Shown here: piece by piece, positions 15,950-22,569 of the stretch | Layout of the letters: each line of letters starts with the position of its first letter | How positions within the stretch are numbered: position 1 is the stretch's first letter | DNA from: a virus | DNA: 22,569 nt | Direction: 5' to 3' (one strand) | IMG/VR virus record: IMGVR_UViG_3300042406_001684 | Location: 1-22,569 of that record | Made by a program: the position numbers and the translations under genes | The notes under the pieces: model-generated | Told to the model about the DNA's origin: nothing | Seen by the model: only the letters and a program-made list of their open reading frames with translations | Database searches by the model: none

Positions 15950-16836
15950 ATAATTTTGACTTAAGAAAGTATTTGGCTGAAGGAGGTTTAAAAGCCAGAC
16001 TAAACGAAAACTTAGACCCAGACCCTGAGCTCTATCCTGATGGTTATGATTTTGGAGATTTAGATGAAGGAGAAGATAAAGATGTAGAAAAAATAGCTAA
16101 ACTTTTCCTTGAAGAAGGAGATAATGACTATATGGAAGAAGCTATAACTGACGAAGAAGTCAATGAATCTTTCTTAGATGAAATGGCTCGTACATCAAAC
16201 ACTTTTATGTTAGCTAAAGATGCTAGTACAGCTGATGTTAGATCTTTCATGAATAAAGTTAATAACCTCCTCAAAACCTATAAATCACCAGGTCAGAAAA
16301 AACCAAAGAGCAGATTTACTCCTGAGGATATGGATAGATTAACTAGTGTTTTAAAGAAAGCAAACTTTACTTCTAAAGAAGTATTAGATGCTATTGAAGG
16401 ATGGAATAACTCAGCTCAAGCTAATACCTTTCTTAAAGTTCTCCAAGATAAAGGATATATATTAATTACCTCAGAACTAAAGAAATTTAGTAAACCTGAA
16501 AGAGATCCTAATGCTCCTGAAACCAGAGGTAGAAAAAAGAAAGTAAAAGATGATGATGGAGAGGATAATAAAAAAGGAGATAAAGAACCTACTGACGCTC
16601 AAATCAAAAAAGCAGCTAAAAAAGCTGGTTTAGATGAAAATGATAGGTTCTTAAATGAATTTTTAAAAAAAAAACTTTTAAGTGAAATTCAATCTGAAGA
16701 GGAAGTCGCTGATTTATTAGATGATTTTTATCAAGAAAGAATAAACACTTACCCAAATGTTGAAACATTTGCTGATGAAGTAAGAACAGCCTTAGATGCT
16801 CTTACTATGAAATATAGCGATGATGTTGATATGTAA
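15946..16836 (+). CDS. Acidic/basic unknown protein with AT-hook-like patch
   Basis: The product is 296 residues. It opens MNNFDLRKYLAEGGLKARLNENL, then a very acidic stretch (about 25-70), a helical middle (FTPEDMDRLTSVLKKANFTS, then KEVLDAIEGW), and a basic low-complexity region. The patch ETRGRKKKVK (R194-G195-R196 and Lys) resembles an AT-hook, so DNA binding is possible. A further Lys/Asp-rich segment and an acidic C-terminal domain follow. No enzyme motif is visible. The ATG overlaps the upstream stop by four bases, and a strong terminator 21 bp after its stop ends the unit. I cannot name the family; a scaffold-like or nucleoprotein role is possible but not shown. Confidence 0.75.
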   Translation: MNNFDLRKYLAEGGLKARLNENLDPDPELYPDGYDFGDLDEGEDKDVEKIAKLFLEEGDNDYMEEAITDEEVNESFLDEMARTSNTFMLAKDASTADVRSFMNKVNNLLKTYKSPGQKKPKSRFTPEDMDRLTSVLKKANFTSKEVLDAIEGWNNSAQANTFLKVLQDKGYILITSELKKFSKPERDPNAPETRGRKKKVKDDDGEDNKKGDKEPTDAQIKKAAKKAGLDENDRFLNEFLKKKLLSEIQSEEEVADLLDDFYQERINTYPNVETFADEVRTALDALTMKYSDDVDM

Positions 16837-16857
16837 GTAAAAACAAATATAAAAAAG

Positions 16858-16883
16858 AAGGCCAACTTAGTTTGGCCTTTTTT
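16858..16883 (+). terminator. Factor-independent terminator before SSB gene
   Basis: AAGGCCAA (16858-16865) pairs perfectly with TTGGCCTT (16872-16879) around a 6-nt loop, followed by TTTT. It separates the polymerase unit from the SSB-to-RNR unit. Its right arm is also the left part of the promoter-like element at 16872. Confidence 0.88.
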
Positions 16884-16904
16884 ATCATATTTATTATCTT
16901 TAAA
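16872..16904 (+). promoter_or_regulatory. Promoter-like element before gp32-like SSB
   Basis: TTGGCCTTTT, six bases, then TATTTATTATCTTTAAA. It is the second copy of the element at 14219, with identical spacing. TTG (16872-16874) and TATCTTTA (16895-16902) are 20 bp apart. The ATG at 16935 follows a 31 bp A-rich leader, longer than for other genes here, leaving room for the translational autoregulation known for T4 gp32. That regulation is not shown by the sequence. Confidence 0.5.
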
Positions 16905-16934
16905 AGAAAAAATTTTTAAACAAAACGTTATATC

Positions 16935-17750
16935 ATGGATTTAAATGCAATTAAAAGTAAGTTGAATTCCCTTCAACAACAACAAACTAAGGGAGGTGGA
17001 ACAGACAAAAACATTTTTTGGAAACCAAGTGTTGGTAAACAAGTAGTTAGAATTGTTCCTAGTAAATTTAATAAGTCTAATCCTTTTACTGAGGCTTATT
17101 TTCATTATGGAATTGGAGCTCGTACAATATTTTCTCCTCTTAATTATGGAGAAAAAGATCCAATTGTAGAATTTGCTAAACAATTACGTCAAACTAGTGA
17201 TAAGGAAAATTGGCGTTTAGCTAAAAAATTGGATCCTAAAATGAGAGTATTTGTACCTGTTATTGTTCGAGGTGAAGAACATGAAGGTGTAAAATTGTGG
17301 CAATTTGGTAAGGCTTTGTATCTTGAAATGTTGAGTATGGCAGATGATGATGATATTGGTGATTATACTGATATTATGTCTGGTCGTGATATTACTGTAG
17401 ATACAATTGGACCAGAATCAACAGGTACAGCTTATAACAAATCATCAGTTAGAGTTCGTACTAAACAAACTCCACTTTCTGAAAATAGTAGTGAAGTTGA
17501 AAAATGGTTAAATGAACAAAAGAATCCTCTTGATTTATTTCAAAAGCATACTTTTGATGAGATTAAAGATTTCCTTCAAGAGTTTTTAAGCCCTGAAGAT
17601 GAGGCTAAAGAAGGAGATATCATTGATGATGAAACATCAGAAGATGAGAGTGATCTCCCTTTTGATAAAGGGGTGTCCCAAACAAATTACAATTTGAAGG
17701 CACCCCTAAAACAAAATAAACTTGATAAATTTGATGAACTCTTCAGCTAA
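16935..17750 (+). CDS. gp32: Single-stranded DNA-binding protein (gp32-like)
   Basis: The product is 271 residues, against 301 in T4 gp32. It coats single-stranded DNA at forks and recombination intermediates. The core begins FWKPSVGKQVVRIVPSKFNK and continues through RVFVPVIVRGEEHEGVKLWQFGKALYLEML, matching the gp32 OB-fold pattern. The C-terminus is strongly acidic (IIDDETSEDESDLPFD and LDKFDELFS), as expected for the domain that recruits partner proteins. There is no cysteine in the whole protein, so the structural zinc site of T4 gp32 (one His, three Cys) is missing; the matching segment reads NYGEKDPIVEFAKQL. The N-terminal cooperativity region is short and Gln-rich. The stop overlaps the uvsX start by one base, coupling SSB and recombinase. 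Confidence 0.88.
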   Translation: MDLNAIKSKLNSLQQQQTKGGGTDKNIFWKPSVGKQVVRIVPSKFNKSNPFTEAYFHYGIGARTIFSPLNYGEKDPIVEFAKQLRQTSDKENWRLAKKLDPKMRVFVPVIVRGEEHEGVKLWQFGKALYLEMLSMADDDDIGDYTDIMSGRDITVDTIGPESTGTAYNKSSVRVRTKQTPLSENSSEVEKWLNEQKNPLDLFQKHTFDEIKDFLQEFLSPEDEAKEGDIIDDETSEDESDLPFDKGVSQTNYNLKAPLKQNKLDKFDELFS

Positions 17751-18826
17751 TGGCAAGAAAAAAATCACTAACTGAAGCAGTCTCTTCAGAATTACAATCA
17801 GGATTTGACCTAAATAAATTTAAGGAGAAAAAACTTCTTAAATCAAATGTCAAATTTAAAGACCAAGCTTGGATTCCTCTTTCTCAAGCATTCCAAGATG
17901 TAACTTCAATTCCTGGTATCCCTATGGGTCATATAACCTTACTTAGGGGCCACTCTGATACGGGTAAGACAACCGCCTTGATTGAGGCGGCTGTCTCTGC
18001 CCAAAAGAGAAATATACTCCCAGTATTCATCATTACAGAGATGAAATGGAATTGGGATCATGCTATACAAATGGGACTTGAAGTTGATCTTAAAGTAGAT
18101 AAAGAAACAGGTGAAATAAATGACTATGAAGGTTTTTTTATTTATGCTGATAGAGGATCACTAAATACAATTGAAGATGTAGCCGCATTTATTTTAGATT
18201 TAGTAGATGAACAAAAGAAAGGTAATTTACCTTATGATCTATTATTCCTTTGGGATTCTATTGGATCTGTTCCTTGTGAACTCTCAGTTCGTTCTAATAA
18301 AAACAATAATGAATGGAACGCTGGAGCTATGAGTACTCAATTTGGAAATAATGTTAACCAAAAGATTCTACTCTCAAGAAAAGAATCATCACCATATACT
18401 AATACATTAGTTTGTATTAATAAAGTATGGACAGCTAAAGCTGAAACACCTATGAGTCAACCAAAATTAATGAATAAGGGAGGTTGGGCTATGTGGTTTG
18501 ATGCTACTTTTGTAGTAACATTTGGTAATGTTTCTAATGCAGGTACATCTAAAATTAAAGCTATTAAAGATGGTAAACAAGTAGAATTTGCTAAACGTAC
18601 TAATCTTCAAATTGATAAAAACCATATTAATGGAGTAACAACTAGAGGTAGAATAATAATGACACCCCATGGTTTTATCAATGATACTGAAAAAGAACTT
18701 AAAGTTTATAAAGATGCTCACTCAAAGGAGTGGAGTCAATTACTTGGAGGTATGGATTTTAATGTTATTGAAGAAGATTCAGAAGATATTCAAGACATAA
18801 CTTCATATACTGAAGAACCAGAATAA
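17750..18826 (+). CDS. uvsX: UvsX/RecA-like recombinase
   Basis: The product is 358 residues (T4 UvsX 391). It is the ATP-dependent strand-exchange protein for recombination-dependent replication and repair. The Walker A motif is G67-H-S-D-T-G72-K73-T74-T, closer to the RecA consensus than the unusual T4 version. The Walker B region is LLFLWDSIGSVP with D169. The segment LMNKGGWAMWFDATFVVTFG matches the UvsX core after the DNA-binding loops. A short acidic C-terminal tail (EEDSEDIQDITSYTEEPE) is present. The start ATG shares a base with the SSB stop. The exonuclease gene starts two bases after its stop. Confidence 0.92.
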   Translation: MARKKSLTEAVSSELQSGFDLNKFKEKKLLKSNVKFKDQAWIPLSQAFQDVTSIPGIPMGHITLLRGHSDTGKTTALIEAAVSAQKRNILPVFIITEMKWNWDHAIQMGLEVDLKVDKETGEINDYEGFFIYADRGSLNTIEDVAAFILDLVDEQKKGNLPYDLLFLWDSIGSVPCELSVRSNKNNNEWNAGAMSTQFGNNVNQKILLSRKESSPYTNTLVCINKVWTAKAETPMSQPKLMNKGGWAMWFDATFVVTFGNVSNAGTSKIKAIKDGKQVEFAKRTNLQIDKNHINGVTTRGRIIMTPHGFINDTEKELKVYKDAHSKEWSQLLGGMDFNVIEEDSEDIQDITSYTEEPE

Positions 18827-18828
18827 AA

Positions 18829-19866
18829 ATGGGCAAAAAAGAGTACCTTGAAATGCTCAATAAAATTGAGCAGGGGAATGATTCACCTCAATTAAATAGA
18901 CATGATAGGGTCTTGGTTATAGATGGTTTAAATTTATTTTTAAGGAATTTTGCTGTACTAAATTTTGTAAACGAGGAAGGTACTCATATTGGAGGTTTAG
19001 CTGGTTTTTTAAGGTCTTTAGGTTCTCTTATCAAACAGATTCAACCAACATCTGTTTACATTATATTCGATGGAGTAGGTTCTTCCACTAATAGGAAGAA
19101 CTTACTCCCCGAATATAAATCAGGTAGAAATGTTAGGATTACTAATTGGGACATATTTGAAAACCTTGATGACGAACATGACTCTAAAGTAGACCAAATA
19201 GTACGTCTAATCCAGTATTTAAAATGCCTCCCAGTTAAAGTCATATCAATCAATAAGTCAGAAGCGGACGATGTTATTTCCCACTTATCTACAACTTTAG
19301 ATAAAGAATATAATTCTAGAGTTGTAATAGTATCAAGTGATAAAGACTTTCTTCAACTAGTTAATGATAATATTACAGTCTATAGACCTATAGAAAGAGA
19401 TTTTTATGATACTAAAACTGTAATTGATAAGTTTGGTGTTCCTCCTCATAACTTTATTTTCTATAAAACCTTAGTTGGAGATACTTCAGATAAAATCTCA
19501 GGTGTGAAAGGTGTTGGAAATAAAGGTGTATTGAAAAAATTTCCTGAATTAGCTGGAGATAGATTAGAACTTCAAGACATATATGATCTAAGTGTGAAAC
19601 GATTAAAAGAAGGAGTAGTATACGCTCGGATTCTTCATGACTGGACAAGTGTTGAAAATCATTATAAAATTATGGATTTAGGTAATCCACTTTTAGATGA
19701 TAATGAAAAAGAATTTATAGATAATAAAATTAAAGAAAAAGTAGCTAGTTTACGCGTATTAGATTTCTTAACTTTATATAATGAAGATGGGTTAAACCAT
19801 ATAATTAAAAACACTGAATTTTGGGTTAAAGACACTTTTTCTAATTTAAAGATTTATGACGCTTAA
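18829..19866 (+). CDS. rnh: 5'-3' exonuclease / flap nuclease (T4 RNase H-like)
   Basis: The product is 345 residues (T4 RNase H 305). It removes RNA primers and flaps from lagging strands. The FEN-type metal-site acids are all visible: D32 in VLVIDGLNLF, D81 in YIIFDG, E145-A-D147-D148, D171 and D173 in SSDKDF, and D218 with D221 in GDTSDKISGVKGVG, which leads into the helix-hairpin-helix. The basic region between D81 and E145 (NRKNLLPEYKSGR) matches the helical arch. About 25 extra residues precede the first strand. The gene begins two bases after uvsX and overlaps the helicase start by 11 bp, so both are probably translated from one mRNA. Confidence 0.92.
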   Translation: MGKKEYLEMLNKIEQGNDSPQLNRHDRVLVIDGLNLFLRNFAVLNFVNEEGTHIGGLAGFLRSLGSLIKQIQPTSVYIIFDGVGSSTNRKNLLPEYKSGRNVRITNWDIFENLDDEHDSKVDQIVRLIQYLKCLPVKVISINKSEADDVISHLSTTLDKEYNSRVVIVSSDKDFLQLVNDNITVYRPIERDFYDTKTVIDKFGVPPHNFIFYKTLVGDTSDKISGVKGVGNKGVLKKFPELAGDRLELQDIYDLSVKRLKEGVVYARILHDWTSVENHYKIMDLGNPLLDDNEKEFIDNKIKEKVASLRVLDFLTLYNEDGLNHIIKNTEFWVKDTFSNLKIYDA

Positions 19867-21214
19867 TACTTTACAATCATACGGTACTGGTTTTCAAATC
19901 AAAGTACTATCTTCATTACTTACTCATAAAGAATTCCTCCAAAATATCCATGATGTTTTGAGTGACGAATACTTCGATAACCAAGCTCATAAGTGGGTTA
20001 TTCAACAGATTCTCCAATATTATGATAAGTATCACACCACTCCTACAATGGAGGTATTAAAAGTTGAAACTAAAAAAGTAACTAATGAGGTACTACAAGT
20101 ATCAATTAAAGAACAATTAAGAGAAGCTTATCAATCATCTGAAGATGATTTAAAATATGTTGAGGAAGAATTTTCTAATTTTTGTAAAAATCAACAATTA
20201 AAAAAAGCACTTTTAAGTTCTGTAGATTTATTGAATGCTGGTGATTATGACTCTATTAGAATATTAGTTGATAATGCTTTGAAGGCTGGTGGAGATAAAA
20301 ACTTAGGCCATGAGTATAATAAAGATACTGAATCTCGATATAGAGAAGAATCTAGAATTATAGTTCCAACACCTTGGGAAAAGTTTAATAATATAATGCA
20401 AGGTGGTTTAGGTAATGGGGATTTTGGATTAATATTCGGCAACCCGGGAGGTGGCAAATCATGGACATTAGTTGCCTTAGGAGGATATGCTGTTAAATTA
20501 GGATTTAATGTTCTCCATTATACTCTAGAGCTAAGTGAAGATTATGTAGGTAGAAGATATGACGCCTATTTTACTGATATAGGTGTTGATTCTATTTCTA
20601 AACATAAAGATAAAGTTCAATCCTTAGTTGATAAATTACCAGGCCAACTAATTATTAAAGAATTTGCCACAGGTAAAGCAACTATTCCAATGCTTAAATC
20701 ACATATACAAAAATGTATTGATTTAGATTTTAAACCTGATTTAATTCTAATTGATTATGTTGATCTTCTTTCTTCAAGAAAACGAGTTCAAGATCGTAAG
20801 GGAGAAATAGATGATATTTATATAAGCACTAAAGGATTAGCTAAAGAGCTCCAATTACCAATCTGGTCAGTTTCTCAAGTTAATCGCGCAGGTGCAAAAG
20901 ATAATGTCATTGAAGGTGATAAAGCAGCTGGTAGTTATGACAAAATCATGATTACTGATATAGCTATATCGCTTTCAAGAAAAAAAGAAGATAAAGTAAA
21001 CGGTACTGGTAGATTTCATATAATGAAAAATAGATACGGAATGGATGGAATGACTTTTTCAGTTAAGGCTGATACTTCAACAGGTCACTTTGAAGTTCTG
21101 GATGAACACTTTGATGACGATAACGAAACACCAGTAAGAAAAATTGAAGGAACCGATTTTAATACTTTAGACAGAGATCTTTTGGCTCAACAATTTTTTC
21201 AACTTAGCTTATAA
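19856..21214 (+). CDS. gp41: Replicative DNA helicase, DnaB/gp41 type
   Basis: The product is 452 residues (T4 gp41 475). It is the hexameric 5'-3' helicase at the fork. An N-terminal helical domain (about 1-150) with TPTMEVLKVETKK precedes the RecA-fold motor. The Walker A motif is G195-N-P-G-G-G-K201-S202, the Walker B motif is DLILIDYVDLLS with D300, followed by the helix GLAKELQLPIW and the sensor segment SVSQVNRAG. The C-terminus has FHIMKNRYGMDGMTFSV, typical of DnaB helicases. No primase domain is fused. The ATG lies inside the end of the exonuclease gene (11 bp overlap), and this frame is closed soon upstream, so the start is well fixed. NrdB follows after 11 bp. Confidence 0.93.
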   Translation: MTLNTLQSYGTGFQIKVLSSLLTHKEFLQNIHDVLSDEYFDNQAHKWVIQQILQYYDKYHTTPTMEVLKVETKKVTNEVLQVSIKEQLREAYQSSEDDLKYVEEEFSNFCKNQQLKKALLSSVDLLNAGDYDSIRILVDNALKAGGDKNLGHEYNKDTESRYREESRIIVPTPWEKFNNIMQGGLGNGDFGLIFGNPGGGKSWTLVALGGYAVKLGFNVLHYTLELSEDYVGRRYDAYFTDIGVDSISKHKDKVQSLVDKLPGQLIIKEFATGKATIPMLKSHIQKCIDLDFKPDLILIDYVDLLSSRKRVQDRKGEIDDIYISTKGLAKELQLPIWSVSQVNRAGAKDNVIEGDKAAGSYDKIMITDIAISLSRKKEDKVNGTGRFHIMKNRYGMDGMTFSVKADTSTGHFEVLDEHFDDDNETPVRKIEGTDFNTLDRDLLAQQFFQLSL

Positions 21215-21225
21215 CAAACAAAAAA

Positions 21226-22209
21226 ATGGCAAAATCAAATCTTTTGCAGGAGAGAGTCGTCTATAAACCATTCGAATATCCTGAAGCACACGATTACTGG
21301 CTAAAACAACAACAAGCACATTGGCTCCATACTGAAGTACCAATGATGAGTGATATAAATGACTGGAAACAAAATTTAACAGAAACAGAAAAAAATATAG
21401 TTGGTTCTATATTAAAAGGTTTTGCTCAAACCGAAACAATTGTAAATGATTATTGGAGTGGTCTTGTAACTAAATGGTTCCGTAAGCCTGAAGTTATCAT
21501 GATGGCTACCACATTTGGAGCATTTGAAACTATTCACGCTGAAGCATATTCTTTATTAAATGAAACACTTGGACTTGACAACTTCTCAGAATTTCTCGAG
21601 GATGAAGCTACAATGGCTAAAATTGAAAATCTTATGTCTACTAGGGATAATTTCGATGGTGAAGATGATTTGCAAGATATTGCTAAATCACTCGCTATCT
21701 TCTCGGCGTTTACCGAAGGAGTTAATTTATTCTCTTCGTTCGCCATCTTATTATCTTTTAAAATGCGAAATAAACTTAAAGGGGTCGGCCAAATTGTTGA
21801 ATGGTCTATTAGAGACGAATCAATGCACTCCGAAGCAGGATGTTGGTTATTCAGAACACTTATCAAAGAAAATCCTCACCTCAACACTCCGGACCTCAAA
21901 ACAGCGATAAATGAAGCAGCTTTATTATCTCTAAAATTAGAACTTGATTTTATTGATAAAGTTTATGAGTTAGGAGATCTTGAAGGTTGTTCTAAAGATG
22001 ATTTGGTTGCCTTTATTAAAAATAGAGTTAATACTAAATTAGGAGATTTAGGTTATGGACCTATCATTGATGGAATTGATACCAATGCTCTTAAAAGAAT
22101 GAAATGGTTTGACTCTCTATCAGCAGGTAAACAACACACAGATTTCTTTGCCTCAAGAGTAACTAATTACTCAAAGGGACATTTACAGTGGGACGAATCA
22201 ATATTTTAA
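21226..22209 (+). CDS. nrdB: Ribonucleotide reductase class I, small (beta) subunit
   Basis: The product is 327 residues. It holds the diiron-tyrosyl radical cofactor for dNTP synthesis. Visible ligands are E70 (AQTETIV, probable first ligand), E101 and H104 (FETIHAEAY), E164 (FTEGVNLF), and E198 with H201 (RDESMHSE). Y108 lies four residues after H104, as in E. coli Y122 after H118, so a tyrosyl radical is likely. The C-terminal tail HLQWDESIF would dock on NrdA. The start has the leader AACAAAAAAATGG and no Shine-Dalgarno. The nrdA gene follows after two bases, so the subunits are made from one mRNA. Other frames through this gene are shadows. Confidence 0.95.
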   Translation: MAKSNLLQERVVYKPFEYPEAHDYWLKQQQAHWLHTEVPMMSDINDWKQNLTETEKNIVGSILKGFAQTETIVNDYWSGLVTKWFRKPEVIMMATTFGAFETIHAEAYSLLNETLGLDNFSEFLEDEATMAKIENLMSTRDNFDGEDDLQDIAKSLAIFSAFTEGVNLFSSFAILLSFKMRNKLKGVGQIVEWSIRDESMHSEAGCWLFRTLIKENPHLNTPDLKTAINEAALLSLKLELDFIDKVYELGDLEGCSKDDLVAFIKNRVNTKLGDLGYGPIIDGIDTNALKRMKWFDSLSAGKQHTDFFASRVTNYSKGHLQWDESIF

Positions 22210-22211
22210 AA

Positions 22212-22569
22212 ATGGACGGAAATATAACTATAGACACAGCAAATTGGGTAAAAGGAAAAGATTACCCTGAATGGATGGATGAAGTAGGAGTAGCTACTAT
22301 ATCTAAAGGATACCTACTCCCAGATGAAACACCTAAAAAGGCATATAGAAGAGTAGCTCATTCTATAGCTACAAGAATTAATAGACCTGACCTTGAAAAT
22401 AAATTCTTTAAGTATATTTGGAATGGTTGGATTGGTTTAGCAAGTCCTGTCTTATCTAACACTGGAACTGATAGAGGTTTGCCTATTTCTTGTTTTGGGA
22501 TTGATACACCTGACTCTATTAGAGGTATTGGTTTAACAAATGCTGAATTGATGAAATTAACCGCCCTTG
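22212..22569 (+). CDS. nrdA: Ribonucleotide reductase class I, large (alpha) subunit, 3' partial
   Basis: The frame from ATG at 22212 runs off the window end after 119 codons. The segment LASPVLSNTGTDRGLPISCFG (quoted in two parts: LASPVLSNTG and TDRGLPISCFG) is the class I/II RNR active-site region; C94 would be the substrate-side redox cysteine (E. coli C225). Only about 75 residues precede this block, whereas E. coli NrdA has about 200, so the N-terminal ATP-cone that turns the enzyme off with dATP is absent. That fits a phage enzyme working at high dNTP demand. The leader ATTTTAAAA is A/T-rich with no Shine-Dalgarno, two bases after the nrdB stop. The catalytic radical-transfer tyrosines lie beyond the window. 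Confidence 0.9.
   Translation, partial: MDGNITIDTANWVKGKDYPEWMDEVGVATISKGYLLPDETPKKAYRRVAHSIATRINRPDLENKFFKYIWNGWIGLASPVLSNTGTDRGLPISCFGIDTPDSIRGIGLTNAELMKLTAL

Noticed and set aside
21534-21910. Open frames of about 110 codons on both strands within nrdB
   Set aside because: Both lie wholly inside a gene with all expected metal ligands; their products show no domain-like sequence.

Overview
The window is a stretch of an AT-rich genome of a contractile-tailed bacteriophage with a T4-like gene set. All genes I can support lie on the + strand and are tightly packed, with many 1 to 11 bp overlaps. Sheath, tube, tail chaperone, tape measure, tube initiator, LysM and hub genes are followed by a replication block: polymerase, gp32-type SSB, UvsX, flap exonuclease, DnaB-type helicase and class I RNR. 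The proteins look distant from coliphage T4. The DNA polymerase is a short family A enzyme, not the family B gp43; the SSB has no zinc-site cysteines; the tail hub carries an M23 peptidase where T4 gp5 carries a lysozyme. No start codon has a convincing Shine-Dalgarno sequence; leaders are A-rich (for example AAAAATGG). Together with two promoter-like elements of TTG-N20-TAnnTTTA form, this suggests a Bacteroidota (flavobacterial) host. That host call is inference.

Layout. 1-747: 3' part of a heptosyltransferase-like gene and a small coiled-coil protein. 797-3060: tail sheath and tail tube. 3148-4156: two overlapping frames that look like tail assembly chaperones joined by a programmed frameshift at a T7 run. 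4182-7367: tape measure. 7393-14216: five genes (small unknown, tube initiator, LysM adaptor, hub with M23 domain, unknown). 14257-16836: short DNA polymerase and two unknown genes. 16935-22569: gp32-like SSB, UvsX, 5'-3' exonuclease, replicative helicase, NrdB and the start of NrdA, running off the window end.

Regulation. A box TATTTATAA or TATTTATTA lies 12 to 21 bp before most structural transcription units. A longer, well-conserved version lies before the polymerase gene and the SSB gene. Three factor-independent terminators (3081, 4140 and 16858) each sit a few bases upstream of such a box, so the genome is punctuated by compact terminator-promoter modules.

How the genes work together: the first half builds the contractile tail (tape measure plus chaperones set tube length, the initiator/LysM/hub proteins nucleate the tube, and the hub peptidase opens the cell wall). 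The second half copies and recombines the genome and supplies dNTPs. No tRNA, CRISPR array, integrase or insertion sequence was seen. The most interesting signal is the chaperone frameshift site, followed by the reduced polymerase and the repeated promoter elements.
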